Assembly: GCA_946557105.1 (NCBI GenBank)
Contig: CAMNSZ010000012.1
Coordinates: forward strand, 37,266 to 101,265
Direction: 5' to 3'
Length of the DNA: 64,000 nt
Source of the DNA: an uncultured Lachnospiraceae bacterium
GTDB taxonomy: Bacteria; Bacillota; Clostridia; Lachnospirales; Lachnospiraceae
In this document: piece by piece, positions 47,111 to 55,698 of the stretch
Position numbering within the stretch: the first letter of the stretch is position 1
Layout of the letters: each line of letters begins with the position of its first letter
Notes under the pieces: generated by a model
Seen by the model: only the letters and a program-made list of their open reading frames with translations
The model's database searches: none
What the model was told of the DNA's origin: nothing
Position numbers and translations under genes: made by a program

Positions 47111-49170
47111 TTACCGCCTGAAGCTCCCCATTTTGCTTTGAACAGATATTCGTTGCCCGGTTCAAGCATTACATCCTTATAAGACGTATTTTCAGAGTTT
47201 ACCCAATCCTCTATCGGCTGACCTTGATTTGCTCCGTTCAGAATTATATTATTTGATATTGCTCTGCTTGGGGCGGGTCGTTCGGTAGTACTTGGTTCTA
47301 CCAAAAAGATATCCGCCAAATCTCCCTGATCATTTACTGCAAACTTCACCAGACAACGCCATGATGTATCCACATCAACCCACAGCGCCTTCAGTGATTC
47401 CACTCCGTCAACAACCTCCGTTCCCATTCCCCACAGCGCACCATCCTGATTAGTCTTAATCCATGCCGCCAATATGCTTGACCCCTTATGCGGATAAGTA
47501 TACCCTTCATACCTGCCCACACCTTCAATTTCCGGTCTTTCAAAGCCTGCACAGCCCTCTCTCATTGCCACACAATAATAATAATTTGTATCTGAATCCC
47601 TGTATATCACAGGATAATAATATACACCGTCAATTTCCCATACCGAAAAGAGACAAAGGTTAGAATTTACCGTTCCATTGGTAAAATCCCACTTCTCTCC
47701 CGCCTCTGTATACCAGCCTGCAAACCTTACCTCTCCGGATACGCCAAGTTCATTGCCATTCGGAATTTTCCCTTTCGTCGGTATATTCGGTTCATCCAAG
47801 CGAGCGAGCGCCTGTACCGTATCGGTTTTATATTCATTCGGTATTACGCTTATATAATCCGCATACCACACCCCGTCTGTTTGATATGCCGAAGTTATAC
47901 CCGGTATAAAATAATATACATGATAACTGCCTGAGCCGTCCGAACCCTGATCCGGATAACACCACGCCTGACTGCATTGCGGTACAGACGGATCCTGTGG
48001 CGGTATCGAAGCGTCTGGAGTCGGTGATATGCTCGGAGCCGTCGTCTCCTGCGGCGGTATCGTAGGCTCAGGCGTCCTTGTAGGTTCCGGCGTCTTTGTA
48101 GGCTCCGGCGTCCTTGTAGGCTCCGGCGTCTTTGTAGGTTCGGGCGTCCTTGTAGGCTCCGGCGTCTCCTCCGGCTCAGGCGTCCTCGTTTCCTCCGGAG
48201 GATTCGTGGGCTCAGGTGTTGCCGATACCTCCGGAGCTTGTGCAGATTCGGGAGTCCGCACGGGCTCGGGCGTCTTTGTCGCCTCCGGCTTCTTCGTAGG
48301 TTTAGGCTTTGAAGCCGCCGGCTCCTTTGTAGCGGCAGGACTTACCGTCTCCTCCGGCTCCTCTTCGGAACTTAGCGTCTCAGAATCCTCCGACTCTTTT
48401 TCCTGATTCGCAATATCAACATTTTCTTCATCGGAAACTTGCCAGTCCTCCAGCTTAACCTTACCCATATTTAACTTGCGCTGCCCGCCGTTTATCTGCT
48501 GCAGACGGTTTATCATCTGCTCATCCATTATACTATCCTGAATCTCGCCTCTTTCCGTCAGGAATCGAGACGGATTACTATCCGTAAATATGGTATATTC
48601 ACCCGCCCCGTATAACACAGGCTCTTTGTCACCAAGTCCGACGGCAACATTTCCCTCATATACTATAACCATAACGGCGTTTTCACCCTCATACGAAAGC
48701 TTGCGCACTTCATATACGGTTCCCCGTACCGACATGGTAGCGTTGGGAGTTGCAATCTCATAGCCTGCTCTTTCGCTTAAGGGATTCTGCAGTTCACTCA
48801 GCACGCTTCCTTCATCCAATCTGATAGAGGTCTTGCCATCGCTTTCGTTTCCCTCTGCCGTAACCTCCATGGCGCCTGATTCACCCAGCATTACATATTT
48901 GTCCGCATCCAAACGCAAAACCACATAGGCATCGTCCGCCGTACGCAGATAATCCCCCGATACCAAATTCATGTTTTCCGATGCGTCCAGACTGCCAACA
49001 CCCTTTCTCTCTATGATGACGCTCCCGCTCAGCTCCGCTACCTTGATGGAACGGTAAGACTTAGCGTTCCTTCCGCACAGACACACAATAACAGCTATAA
49101 TTACGGCAATCAAAATGATTGCCGCTGCCGCTGCAAAATAAAGCTTTTTGTTTTTTAATTTTTCACTCAT
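47107..49170 (-). CDS. Membrane-anchored FecR-domain protein with Thr-Pro-Glu-Pro repeats
   Basis: A 687-residue protein with one N-terminal membrane helix (residues about 10-31) and an outside FecR domain (about 38-190, with NATMSVRGTVYEV). A 100-residue linker rich in TPEPT repeats follows near residues 280-385. The C-terminal part includes an InlB/Flg_new-like repeat (RFAGWYTEAGEKWDF). FecR domains sense or bridge extracytoplasmic signals. The repeat linker looks like a wall-spanning stalk. It is the first gene of an operon with the cyclase and HD-GYP genes and has its own promoter. Confidence 0.85.
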   Translation of the reverse strand: MSEKLKNKKLYFAAAAAIILIAVIIAVIVCLCGRNAKSYRSIKVAELSGSVIIERKGVGSLDASENMNLVSGDYLRTADDAYVVLRLDADKYVMLGESGAMEVTAEGNESDGKTSIRLDEGSVLSELQNPLSERAGYEIATPNATMSVRGTVYEVRKLSYEGENAVMVIVYEGNVAVGLGDKEPVLYGAGEYTIFTDSNPSRFLTERGEIQDSIMDEQMINRLQQINGGQRKLNMGKVKLEDWQVSDEENVDIANQEKESEDSETLSSEEEPEETVSPAATKEPAASKPKPTKKPEATKTPEPVRTPESAQAPEVSATPEPTNPPEETRTPEPEETPEPTRTPEPTKTPEPTRTPEPTKTPEPTRTPEPTIPPQETTAPSISPTPDASIPPQDPSVPQCSQAWCYPDQGSDGSGSYHVYYFIPGITSAYQTDGVWYADYISVIPNEYKTDTVQALARLDEPNIPTKGKIPNGNELGVSGEVRFAGWYTEAGEKWDFTNGTVNSNLCLFSVWEIDGVYYYPVIYRDSDTNYYYCVAMREGCAGFERPEIEGVGRYEGYTYPHKGSSILAAWIKTNQDGALWGMGTEVVDGVESLKALWVDVDTSWRCLVKFAVNDQGDLADIFLVEPSTTERPAPSRAISNNIILNGANQGQPIEDWVNSENTSYKDVMLEPGNEYLFKAKWGASGGK
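48062..48169. repeat. Six tandem 18-base repeats encoding Thr-Pro-Glu-Pro-Thr units
   Basis: Six contiguous 18-base units (type gtaggctccggcgtcctt) encode alternating TPEPTK and TPEPTR on the minus strand. Units differ at one to three positions. Copy number could change by slippage. Flanking, more diverged units extend the low-complexity linker on both sides. Confidence 0.9.
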
Positions 49171-49231
49171 AGTTTTTCACTCTGCTTTTTCCAAAATTAT
49201 AAAATATGTATCGTCAATAATTTATGATTCT

Positions 49232-49261
49232 ATTATACTATGTATTAAAAATTGTTGTCAA
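49232..49261 (-). promoter_or_regulatory. Promoter of the FecR-cyclase-HD-GYP operon
   Basis: On the minus strand a perfect TTGACA (49256-49261) and perfect TATAAT (49232-49237) are 18 bases apart, about 60 bases before the FecR start codon. This separates the operon from the sortase gene upstream. Confidence 0.8.
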
Positions 49262-49274
49262 TGATGTTTCGCCT

Positions 49275-50357
49275 TTACCGTAAGGACTCACGTTCGACTT
49301 CTTTAGCTACCACTACAAATCTTCCGTCCTTTACATCATAAGCGCAGGTGGAAAGCGTCAGAAAATTATCCCCCGGCTGCGCCGTTACTCCGGTATCATA
49401 AATAGATAAATTTTTTATGTTATCATAAAAATATTGAAATTCTTCCTCTGTATTTGCATGAAAAAACGTATAATATTTAAATGATTTATCCGTAGAATAA
49501 TATATACGACTGCCAAACGCAGCAAGCACCTCATATTTGCGCAGCTCTCCTCTTGTGTAGAGCTCCAGACACTGATGCTCTCGATAATATTTCTCACTTC
49601 TGTATTCATCCAAGCTTCCGAACATAGTTCCCGCCTTCATATTATGACCATGAATAATAAGATTAGTGGTCATCGCGTCATCATCCAGAGAGCTGTCCGT
49701 ATCCAACACCAGACTGCCTGATTTATCTTCATTTCCATAGAAATCCCGGTTCAGATAATACTCTTCATCCTCCATAGTCTGCATAACAGGATAATCAATC
49801 ACCGTATCCTTTATTTTTAGCCATGCAATCATATCATCGTTTCTGGAAAATGTATCCGTATAGGGGTTTTCTCTCAAAGCTTCCCAGACAAGCTCCGCAT
49901 TCTTAACGCTCGCCCACATGCCTCCCCATTCTGTTCCTTCTTTCAGATTAAGCTGCTTTTTCTGCTGCTGTCTGATTTCTTCCACCTTTTGCTCCGATAA
50001 TCGTTCCTTCATAAAGGTGTCCGCCGTTATCCATACAATCATGATTGCGCCTGCTGCCGCAAGAAGAGCGCATACTGTCGCCGCTACCCTGCGCCACAGG
50101 GGCAGGGTCAGGATTACCTTCCTGAATACCTCCCACTCCTCTTCCCCCAAGTCAATAAATTCCAGCCCCTCATTCTCTTCATCCCAATCAAACTCAAGAA
50201 TTCCGTATTCCTCTTCCGCTAAATCAAACTCGAGAAAATCGTCCCGTATATCTTCAAAGTCATACTTATATACGTCATATTCTGTTTCGTCCAAATCAAA
50301 CTCAAGAACCCTGCTCTTTGCCTCGTTCATATCTATCAGCCCTAAATTTTCAATCAT
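49275..50357 (-). CDS. Class B-like sortase with acidic repeat N-terminus
   Basis: A 360-residue membrane enzyme. The cytoplasmic N-terminus (residues about 17-77) has four acidic LEFD-type repeats. A membrane helix follows near 89-113, then a sortase domain. The catalytic residues are H238 (IIHGHNM), C338 (LSTCAYD) and R346 (GRFVVVA). The order and the WLKIKDTVIDYPVMQ start of the domain fit class B. The likely substrate is encoded directly upstream. The start is chosen at 50357 behind GGTGAT; in-frame starts at 50363 and 50366 are possible. Confidence 0.88.
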   Translation of the reverse strand: MIENLGLIDMNEAKSRVLEFDLDETEYDVYKYDFEDIRDDFLEFDLAEEEYGILEFDWDEENEGLEFIDLGEEEWEVFRKVILTLPLWRRVAATVCALLAAAGAIMIVWITADTFMKERLSEQKVEEIRQQQKKQLNLKEGTEWGGMWASVKNAELVWEALRENPYTDTFSRNDDMIAWLKIKDTVIDYPVMQTMEDEEYYLNRDFYGNEDKSGSLVLDTDSSLDDDAMTTNLIIHGHNMKAGTMFGSLDEYRSEKYYREHQCLELYTRGELRKYEVLAAFGSRIYYSTDKSFKYYTFFHANTEEEFQYFYDNIKNLSIYDTGVTAQPGDNFLTLSTCAYDVKDGRFVVVAKEVERESLR

Positions 50358-50401
50358 AACCATCACCCGCTATGAATAGTCCTTCATAGCAGCTAAATAA
50401 A

Positions 50402-50436
50402 GCTGCCGCTCCGGCTAAATCCAGCCGGGCGGCAGC
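50402..50436 (-). terminator. Terminator after the surface protein gene
   Basis: GCTGCCGC and CCGGCT (one bulged base between them) pair with AGCCGG and GCGGCAGC around AAATCC. On the minus strand TTTATTT follows. The GC-rich 14-bp stem lies between the surface-protein stop codon and the sortase start, so sortase expression probably relies on read-through or on its own promoter. Confidence 0.8.
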
Positions 50437-50444
50437 CTCAACAA

Positions 50445-51914
50445 TCAATTCTTTTTCCTGAATAATTCTTTCTTGCCAAACATAACAGCCATAGCCGCCA
50501 ACAATACGGTCGCTAACGAAGGAATCACTATAGGCAGCGCATCACCGGTCTTAGGAACCTTGTCCTTTATGGCGGCTGCCTTGATATTGTCAAAGCTTCC
50601 CTTCTCGCCATATATAACGGCATAAACCGAAAAGCTGTCTGAGCTGAATGTGACGGTAGCAGGGTCATTGTCCTCATCGGGCAAGATTGTCGCTACCCCC
50701 TCGTGCACACGCAGCACAGCAAAGTCATATGTATTTCCGTCCACATTGTCCGGAGCGGCAACCGTAATGGCAATCGGTGAATTCAACTCGCTTGCCGTTC
50801 TGACCGGCGCCCCGTTGCTCCCCATAACGTTCAATGTAATGTCCAGTATATAGCCCAATTTAGCCCCTGCAGAATCTACCGTTTCATCAACGAACTTTTT
50901 CATGGATTCACCCACAAAGCCATGCATTTCCATTTGCAGACGCTCTCCGTTTTTTACGCCCGCCGCCGCATTTACTGCAGAAAGCTCTGAAGAAACCTTA
51001 GCCTTGGTGGCTGTGGCGTTGCTCACCGGAACACTGGAATCGGGAAAAACTACAGCGCTTCCTGTACTATTTGAGATACTGCCGCCTGTACTGCTTCCGC
51101 TATTAGAAGCAGCGTCGTAAATTTCGGAAGGCTCGCCCACATCACCATCTAAAACAACTGTAATGTCGCCGCTAAGCGCCCTGATCATGGCATAATATCT
51201 AAATTTTCCATACTTATTTATATAATCGCTCAGCTGCAGATGTGTCGAACTTACGCCTTGAATCGTTTCCGCAAATGTTTTGGTTCCGTCAGCCTTATAA
51301 TAATATAAAATTATATCATATACTGCGTTATCACCTACCGAGTTCCAGCGAAACAGACCGGGAGTTTCCTTATCCCACCAGCCCACCGTAGTTCCAAGCT
51401 TTTTCGTGGGCTTTGCGTAAACCTTCGCAGCAGAGACGGCCGACCAATCGCTGTCGGCTTCGGAATACTCATCCAATGATTCCTTGAGAGCCATCACTTT
51501 AAAGGTATAGCTGCCATCTCCCCATGAAACGATTTGCTGCAGGATTTCCTCCGCGTTAACCTTCGATTCCACATAATCATACACTGTTTCCTCGCCCTTA
51601 TTTATTACAACCCAATAATCCTTTGCGCCTGCCACTGCTTTCCACGCAGGCTTCCAGCCATCCCATGCAAGGCCGTCAGGAGCCGACAATCTCTCCGTAA
51701 CGCTCGGCGTGTCCGTGCCTCCTTCGTCAGGAATCTCGTCACCTCCGCCGGGAGTCTCCTCCCCTGTGTTGCCTCCGCCGGGAGTCTCCTCTCCTGTGTT
51801 GCCTCCTGACACGGTTTCCGCAAAAACTGTCGTTGTCAATCCATTGCCTCCGGATACAGCCAATACTGCTGCCAGCGCCAAAATACCGATACCCTTTATC
51901 AGCTTGTTCTTCAT
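50445..51914 (-). CDS. Secreted sortase-anchored surface protein
   Basis: A 489-residue protein. A signal peptide (residues 1-32, ending VFAETV) is followed by a Gly/Glu/Pro-rich repeat linker, a fibronectin III-like domain (about residues 75-165), a second beta-rich domain and a C-terminal sorting signal: VPKTGD, a hydrophobic helix and a KKELFRKKN basic tail. The signal resembles those of class B or D sortases rather than LPXTG. No known adhesin match. GGAGG lies five bases before the ATG at 51914. The adjacent sortase is the likely partner. Confidence 0.85.
   Translation of the reverse strand: MKNKLIKGIGILALAAVLAVSGGNGLTTTVFAETVSGGNTGEETPGGGNTGEETPGGGDEIPDEGGTDTPSVTERLSAPDGLAWDGWKPAWKAVAGAKDYWVVINKGEETVYDYVESKVNAEEILQQIVSWGDGSYTFKVMALKESLDEYSEADSDWSAVSAAKVYAKPTKKLGTTVGWWDKETPGLFRWNSVGDNAVYDIILYYYKADGTKTFAETIQGVSSTHLQLSDYINKYGKFRYYAMIRALSGDITVVLDGDVGEPSEIYDAASNSGSSTGGSISNSTGSAVVFPDSSVPVSNATATKAKVSSELSAVNAAAGVKNGERLQMEMHGFVGESMKKFVDETVDSAGAKLGYILDITLNVMGSNGAPVRTASELNSPIAITVAAPDNVDGNTYDFAVLRVHEGVATILPDEDNDPATVTFSSDSFSVYAVIYGEKGSFDNIKAAAIKDKVPKTGDALPIVIPSLATVLLAAMAVMFGKKELFRKKN
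51742..51801. repeat. Two tandem 30-base repeats in the surface protein linker
   Basis: Two adjacent 30-base copies, identical but for one base, encode the ten-residue unit NTGEETPGGG twice. They lie just after the signal peptide, in the probable wall-spanning linker. Confidence 0.85.
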
Positions 51915-52244
51915 CCTAACCTCCATGCTGCGACTGTTTTAAAAGATACGCGCACTTCACATTTTGGCGCAGCACAAAATGCGAAAAACTACTTATATTA
52001 TTAATCGCTTATTCGTAAAAGTCAAGTTTTTTATCAATACGTTTTAGCGGATACGAATAGTATACCGGCGCCCCGCTATTTCCACAATTGCAAAAGCTCG
52101 CTTTATAAGGTTCTTATCACTTCTACCGCGTGACGCTCCACCTATAATAAATAGAGGGCAAAAGCTCTCTGCAATTTTGCCCTCTTGAGCGCCGACAAGG
52201 AGATTTGGCTATACTGTCTAACATACGGATTATGCTCATTTTCT
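51915..52244. other. Intergenic region, one hairpin
   Basis: No gene is visible. A hairpin at 52153-52185 (AGAGGGCAAAA with its complement, loop of 11 bases) lies 60 bases after the stop of the frameshifted Cys-motif gene and may end its transcript; on the minus strand it is followed by ATTTATTAT. The part nearest the surface-protein gene probably holds its promoter, but I see no clear consensus. Confidence 0.45.
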
Positions 52245-53499
52245 TCATTGCACTGTGCTATTGGCAAACGTATCCATAAAAGTCAACATCTCAATAATAT
52301 TATCCACAAGACTATCGTCAATGCTTGTCCAAGAATAATTGTATCCAGGAAAGTATGGACACAGCTTATATTCTGCTTGCTTATAAGTTATTGACATGCA
52401 CGCCAAGGGTCGTACACCCGTTTTATCCGTTTGAATGCAATATCTACATCCATCACACCTTTTTGTACGTTCCGTAACGAAATCTTTGACTTTTTGATTC
52501 ATAGAATCAAAATTTTCTAAAAAGTTCTTCATTCCATACGGAATGCATAAACCCAATGCCGTAGGATTACGCACATAGGCATCATACTGCACTGATATTC
52601 CTGTGTGCTTAATTTTGTATTCATTACCGCCGTTGGGTTGTTCATTGCCCCACATTGGATTCGCATAAGTCAATGCTAATTTACAATTACTTGCTGTTAT
52701 ATCATATATATCATATGGTCTATATCCATTTGAAACCATCCAGCTTTCAAGCCTGCGAAATACTTTCTCCCCCAATAAACGTGCATACACATCAACAGAG
52801 TAAACATAGTCTCTGCGGAAAAGACAATATGTAAAAGCTGTTTGGGTTGCATCGGGGCGACTTGACATCCAAACCCATGCGGCTGGCAGTTTCTTTAAAT
52901 CTTCAATCCCCAATGCAGACAAAATTTTCAACTGCCTTTTGTTTAATTTTACATCAGCGCCTTGTCCTATTTGGAACATATTCTGCAATAGCTTTTCGAT
53001 TGCATTCTTAATTTTTAGTACATTAGTTTCTAACTCAGGTTTTCCATATCCCTTTTTATAACGGCTTGGAAATGCGTCATCTTCATGTAGCGTTGAGACA
53101 ATCAATGATGGATCATGAAATAGCAGCTGGTACAGTTTCTTCATTAAATCATAAAAAGCTTTTTGTTCTGATATACTGACCTCGGCACCTTTTTCCGGTA
53201 CAAATTCCGGGAACACTGCTAAATATGCGTTTACCATCCGTTGTTCTAAATTTGCATACCCCACTTTCCTTCCTCCTAACCAGACGTTCATTTGCATTCT
53301 TAGTAATATTTAATCCTTCTTTCATTTGATCTAATAATTGTTTATAAAATTCCACCTGCTCTTTAAAATAAGCTGTTCTTTCAATACTATCCGGTAATTT
53401 TGAAAGTCTGTCTAAAATATCTTTCAAGGCATTATCGTAGTTATTATTTGATGTAAAGTTTGTATACTTTTTGTTTTCCAAATACTTTCCATTTTCCAT
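52245..53499 (-). pseudogene. Frameshifted uncharacterised Cys-motif protein
   Basis: Two overlapping frames look like one broken gene. The first part (from 53499) starts MENGKYLENKKYTNF and runs to the purine-rich stretch near 53262-53275. The second part (52245 up to that point) carries the remaining 340 residues, including CDGCRYCIQTDKTG near its end and a CPYFPGYNYSWTS motif. The second frame has no ribosome binding site and no good start, and a single extra base in GGAGGAAGGAAAG would explain the switch. Similar CxxCxYC proteins occur in Firmicutes without a known function (from memory). An alternative is two real overlapping genes. Confidence 0.55.
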
Positions 53500-53598
53500 C
53501 TTACTAAATTTTGAAACAAATCGTTATATATTCCTGTTCTTGTCAAATATAATATGAGCTCTCCATTATCAATTTCATATATTTCTTAATTACATCTG

Positions 53599-53700
53599 TC
53601 AGCAATGAAATGTCATATCCATCCCGAGATTAGAAACAAGCTCCTGCCGCTGCGCTTTTAAATCCTCATCTATTCTCATTGTTATATTAGTTGTCGCTAT
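53599..53700 (-). pseudogene. Fragment of a DinJ/RelB-type antitoxin gene
   Basis: On the minus strand ATA-GCG-ACA-ACT-AAT begins a frame reading ATTNITMRIDEDLKAQRQEL, which matches the start of the DinJ/RelB antitoxin family (normally M-A-T-T-N-I). A good GGAAGGAG site lies eight bases before the ATA, so an ATG start codon appears to have changed to ATA. The frame stops after 33 codons, well short of the usual 80-95. No toxin gene follows. It is most likely a dead remnant. Confidence 0.6.
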
Positions 53701-53764
53701 AATATCAACTCCTTCCTTTATACCCTCTTTTTCACCTACTCCAAACTGAACATTTCTCCCAATA

Positions 53765-53992
53765 CTATATAAAATACTTACACTTTTCCAAATAGAACTG
53801 CTGCTCTTTTTCAAACAGACCGATTAACTTACGCAGAGAGCTTTCTTCCCTATACTCTTTCAACGATTACAGATATTCATTTCTATTTACATCCTCGTTC
53901 ACAACCGGCACAATACCATTCTTCAGGCATTCTCTAAAGAGAATCAGCCTGCCGGTCCGACCATTTCCAGCATAAAACGCCTCTTTCTGTAC
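53765..53992 (-). pseudogene. Remnant of a Fic-domain protein
   Basis: On the minus strand a frame from 53992 reads FYAGNGRTGRLILFRECLKN followed by GIVPVVNEDVN. This is the Fic active-site loop (normally HPFxxGNGRxxR) with its histidine and proline lost. A stop at the EYL codons interrupts it, then the same frame continues with a typical Fic C-terminus (SLKEYREESSLRKLIGLF) to a TAG at 53765. With the loop histidine missing, it cannot be an active AMP transferase. It lies directly upstream of the antitoxin remnant. Confidence 0.65.
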
Positions 53993-54096
53993 TCATAAAC
54001 ATACCGTTTACTGTACTTATGTTATATGCTGCTATTATGCACAGGTCAACAGAATTATATCCAATACTGACTATTCTTTAATTTTCATTACGGACC

Positions 54097-54696
54097 TTAT
54101 TCCTTGCAGTTAGAAAAATGCAAAAAAGATAAAATACTGATACAGCAAAAATATAAGCACCAAAATTCTAATACCGCCACACCTATCCACGTTGGGCTAT
54201 CCGCTTTGAATACCTCAAACATAGGAATAATCAAACAGGAGATAAAAAACACTCCATGTACCACGAGCAGATATTTCAGCCACTTGTCTCTTTTCGTCTG
54301 TGGTTTTACCGTCAATCCTGCAAAGAATGTAGCTAATGACATGACAGCATAGCCTAATAAGTCATAGTTAAAGAGCAGTCCGTATTGTTGAAAATCAAGA
54401 AGCACCGTAGCTTGTTGTGTTAAATCATTTAGTCGAACAGTTGTTAATTGTGCAAAATAGACTAATAAAATGATAGCTGTATATATGGCGGCAAAAGCCG
54501 CCGAAACATAGCCCGATAATTTGGCTTTCTTTTCTGAAAAGTAAGCATATCCGCACATCATTAGTACAAAACTAAATGCAATGAACATAGAAGAAAAGTA
54601 ACTGCCATAATCAAAGCCAAATAACATAGACAGAGCAAAGCAGAGTATCGCAATGAAATTAGCGGCAGAGCCATACACCCCTATTTTCTTATTCAT
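54097..54696 (-). CDS. Multi-spanning membrane protein paired with a TetR regulator
   Basis: A 199-residue protein with six hydrophobic segments (for example FIAILCFALSMLFGF and LLVVHGVFFISCLII) and short hydrophilic loops. I do not recognise the family. The ATG at 54694-54696 overlaps the TetR gene end by eight bases, so the two are translated together, and the TetR protein probably controls its production. A role in export or stress response is a guess from context only. Confidence 0.75.
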   Translation of the reverse strand: MNKKIGVYGSAANFIAILCFALSMLFGFDYGSYFSSMFIAFSFVLMMCGYAYFSEKKAKLSGYVSAAFAAIYTAIILLVYFAQLTTVRLNDLTQQATVLLDFQQYGLLFNYDLLGYAVMSLATFFAGLTVKPQTKRDKWLKYLLVVHGVFFISCLIIPMFEVFKADSPTWIGVAVLEFWCLYFCCISILSFLHFSNCKE

Positions 54697-55273
54697 CAAC
54701 CTGCACCGTCCCTTCAAAAAGAATATCGACTAATTTACCAATATATGCGGCTCTATCCTCGGTTTTCGTAAAATCATAACCAAGCAGTTGTTTGACTGTT
54801 TCACTTCCTAAAAATGCTGTCTGCATTGCGGCAGTAAGAATAAATACAAACATAGATTTAGCCTCATTCGATATATCATTCTTCAAAGACAGCGAAAAGC
54901 CCCGTTGAGTAAGTATAGAATTACAATTCTTCGTATAACTTTGGAAATCACCCAAAATAGAAACACGCGAAATTGCAGAATGTTCAAATAGAAATTCAAA
55001 AACATAAGTGGCGCAAGCTGTTAAACGTTCTTTATCTGTTTCATATTGCTTCGGCATCTGAAATTCTGTAACCACTTTTCCGATAATGCGTTGCACACAT
55101 TCCGTTATTAATTTTTCTTTACTTCCAAAGTGATAGTTGATTAAGCCTAATCCGACGTCTGCTTTTGTTGCAATCATACGGGCAGTAATATCTTTAAGGT
55201 TACCGTTGTACTGTTCAATCAATTCGGTTGTCACTTCAATAATGCGATTTTTTACATTAGCGTTTTTGTCCAT
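54689..55273 (-). CDS. TetR-family regulator with own operators
   Basis: A 194-residue regulator. The helix-turn-helix spans about residues 25-50 (TARMIATKADVGLGLINYHF, GSKEKL). AAGGG lies six bases before the ATG at 55273; a start at 55345 would be within the promoter. Two inverted repeats in that promoter are likely its binding sites. It is the first gene of an operon with a membrane protein, inside an otherwise decayed region. Ligand unknown. Confidence 0.88.
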   Translation of the reverse strand: MDKNANVKNRIIEVTTELIEQYNGNLKDITARMIATKADVGLGLINYHFGSKEKLITECVQRIIGKVVTEFQMPKQYETDKERLTACATYVFEFLFEHSAISRVSILGDFQSYTKNCNSILTQRGFSLSLKNDISNEAKSMFVFILTAAMQTAFLGSETVKQLLGYDFTKTEDRAAYIGKLVDILFEGTVQVDE

Positions 55274-55285
55274 ATCAAGCCCTTC

Positions 55286-55333
55286 TTGAACATTGTTCAA
55301 CCACATTATATTGAACGATGTTCTAAAAGTCAA
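55286..55333 (-). promoter_or_regulatory. TetR promoter with two operator palindromes
   Basis: On the minus strand TTGACT (55328-55333) and TATAAT (55305-55310) are exactly 17 bases apart. A palindrome TTGAACGATGTTCTAA (55311-55326) fills the spacer, and the perfect palindrome TTGAACATTGTTCAA (55286-55300) lies just downstream of the -10. Binding at either would block RNA polymerase, so autorepression is the expected mode. Confidence 0.85.
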
Positions 55334-55509
55334 TAGATTTTCCAAATTTTTACCTCATTTTCATCTTTCCCGGAAACAATATGGCGGTAATAAGAATGAT
55401 TTTGACTAACTGCTAGAGCTGTATAGACATACTGTAAAACTTCCTTAACCGTTTGCCAAAAAAATACTGTTTTTCTTTTATAAATATTTGGCATTTCTGA
55501 AACTTCCTC

Positions 55510-55698
55510 CTAGCAGAATATAAGGAAAACTTTTTGTAAAATTTTTCTCAAAACTTCGTCAAAACCACCTTGTGCGGTGTTGTAGGCAGTGAGCGGATTT
55601 TCAATGAGGCTGGCGTCAACTACATTAACGTCAGCCTCATTCTCAACAGGCAAAATCTGTCCGGCAAGCCATAGGTGTGGCTTTAAATGTTTCGTCAA
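55510..55698 (-). other. Short coding-like fragment, origin unknown
   Basis: A 62-codon frame whose middle (VENEADVNVVDASLIENPLT, AYNTAQGGFDEVLRKIL) reads like real protein, but it has no convincing start or ribosome binding site. It overlaps the end of the methyltransferase remnant in another frame. It may be the 3' end of a lost gene. I do not recognise the family. Confidence 0.35.

Noticed and set aside
48062..48169. CRISPR-like array
   Set aside because: The units are contiguous 18-base repeats without spacers, and they encode an in-frame Thr-Pro-Glu-Pro linker.
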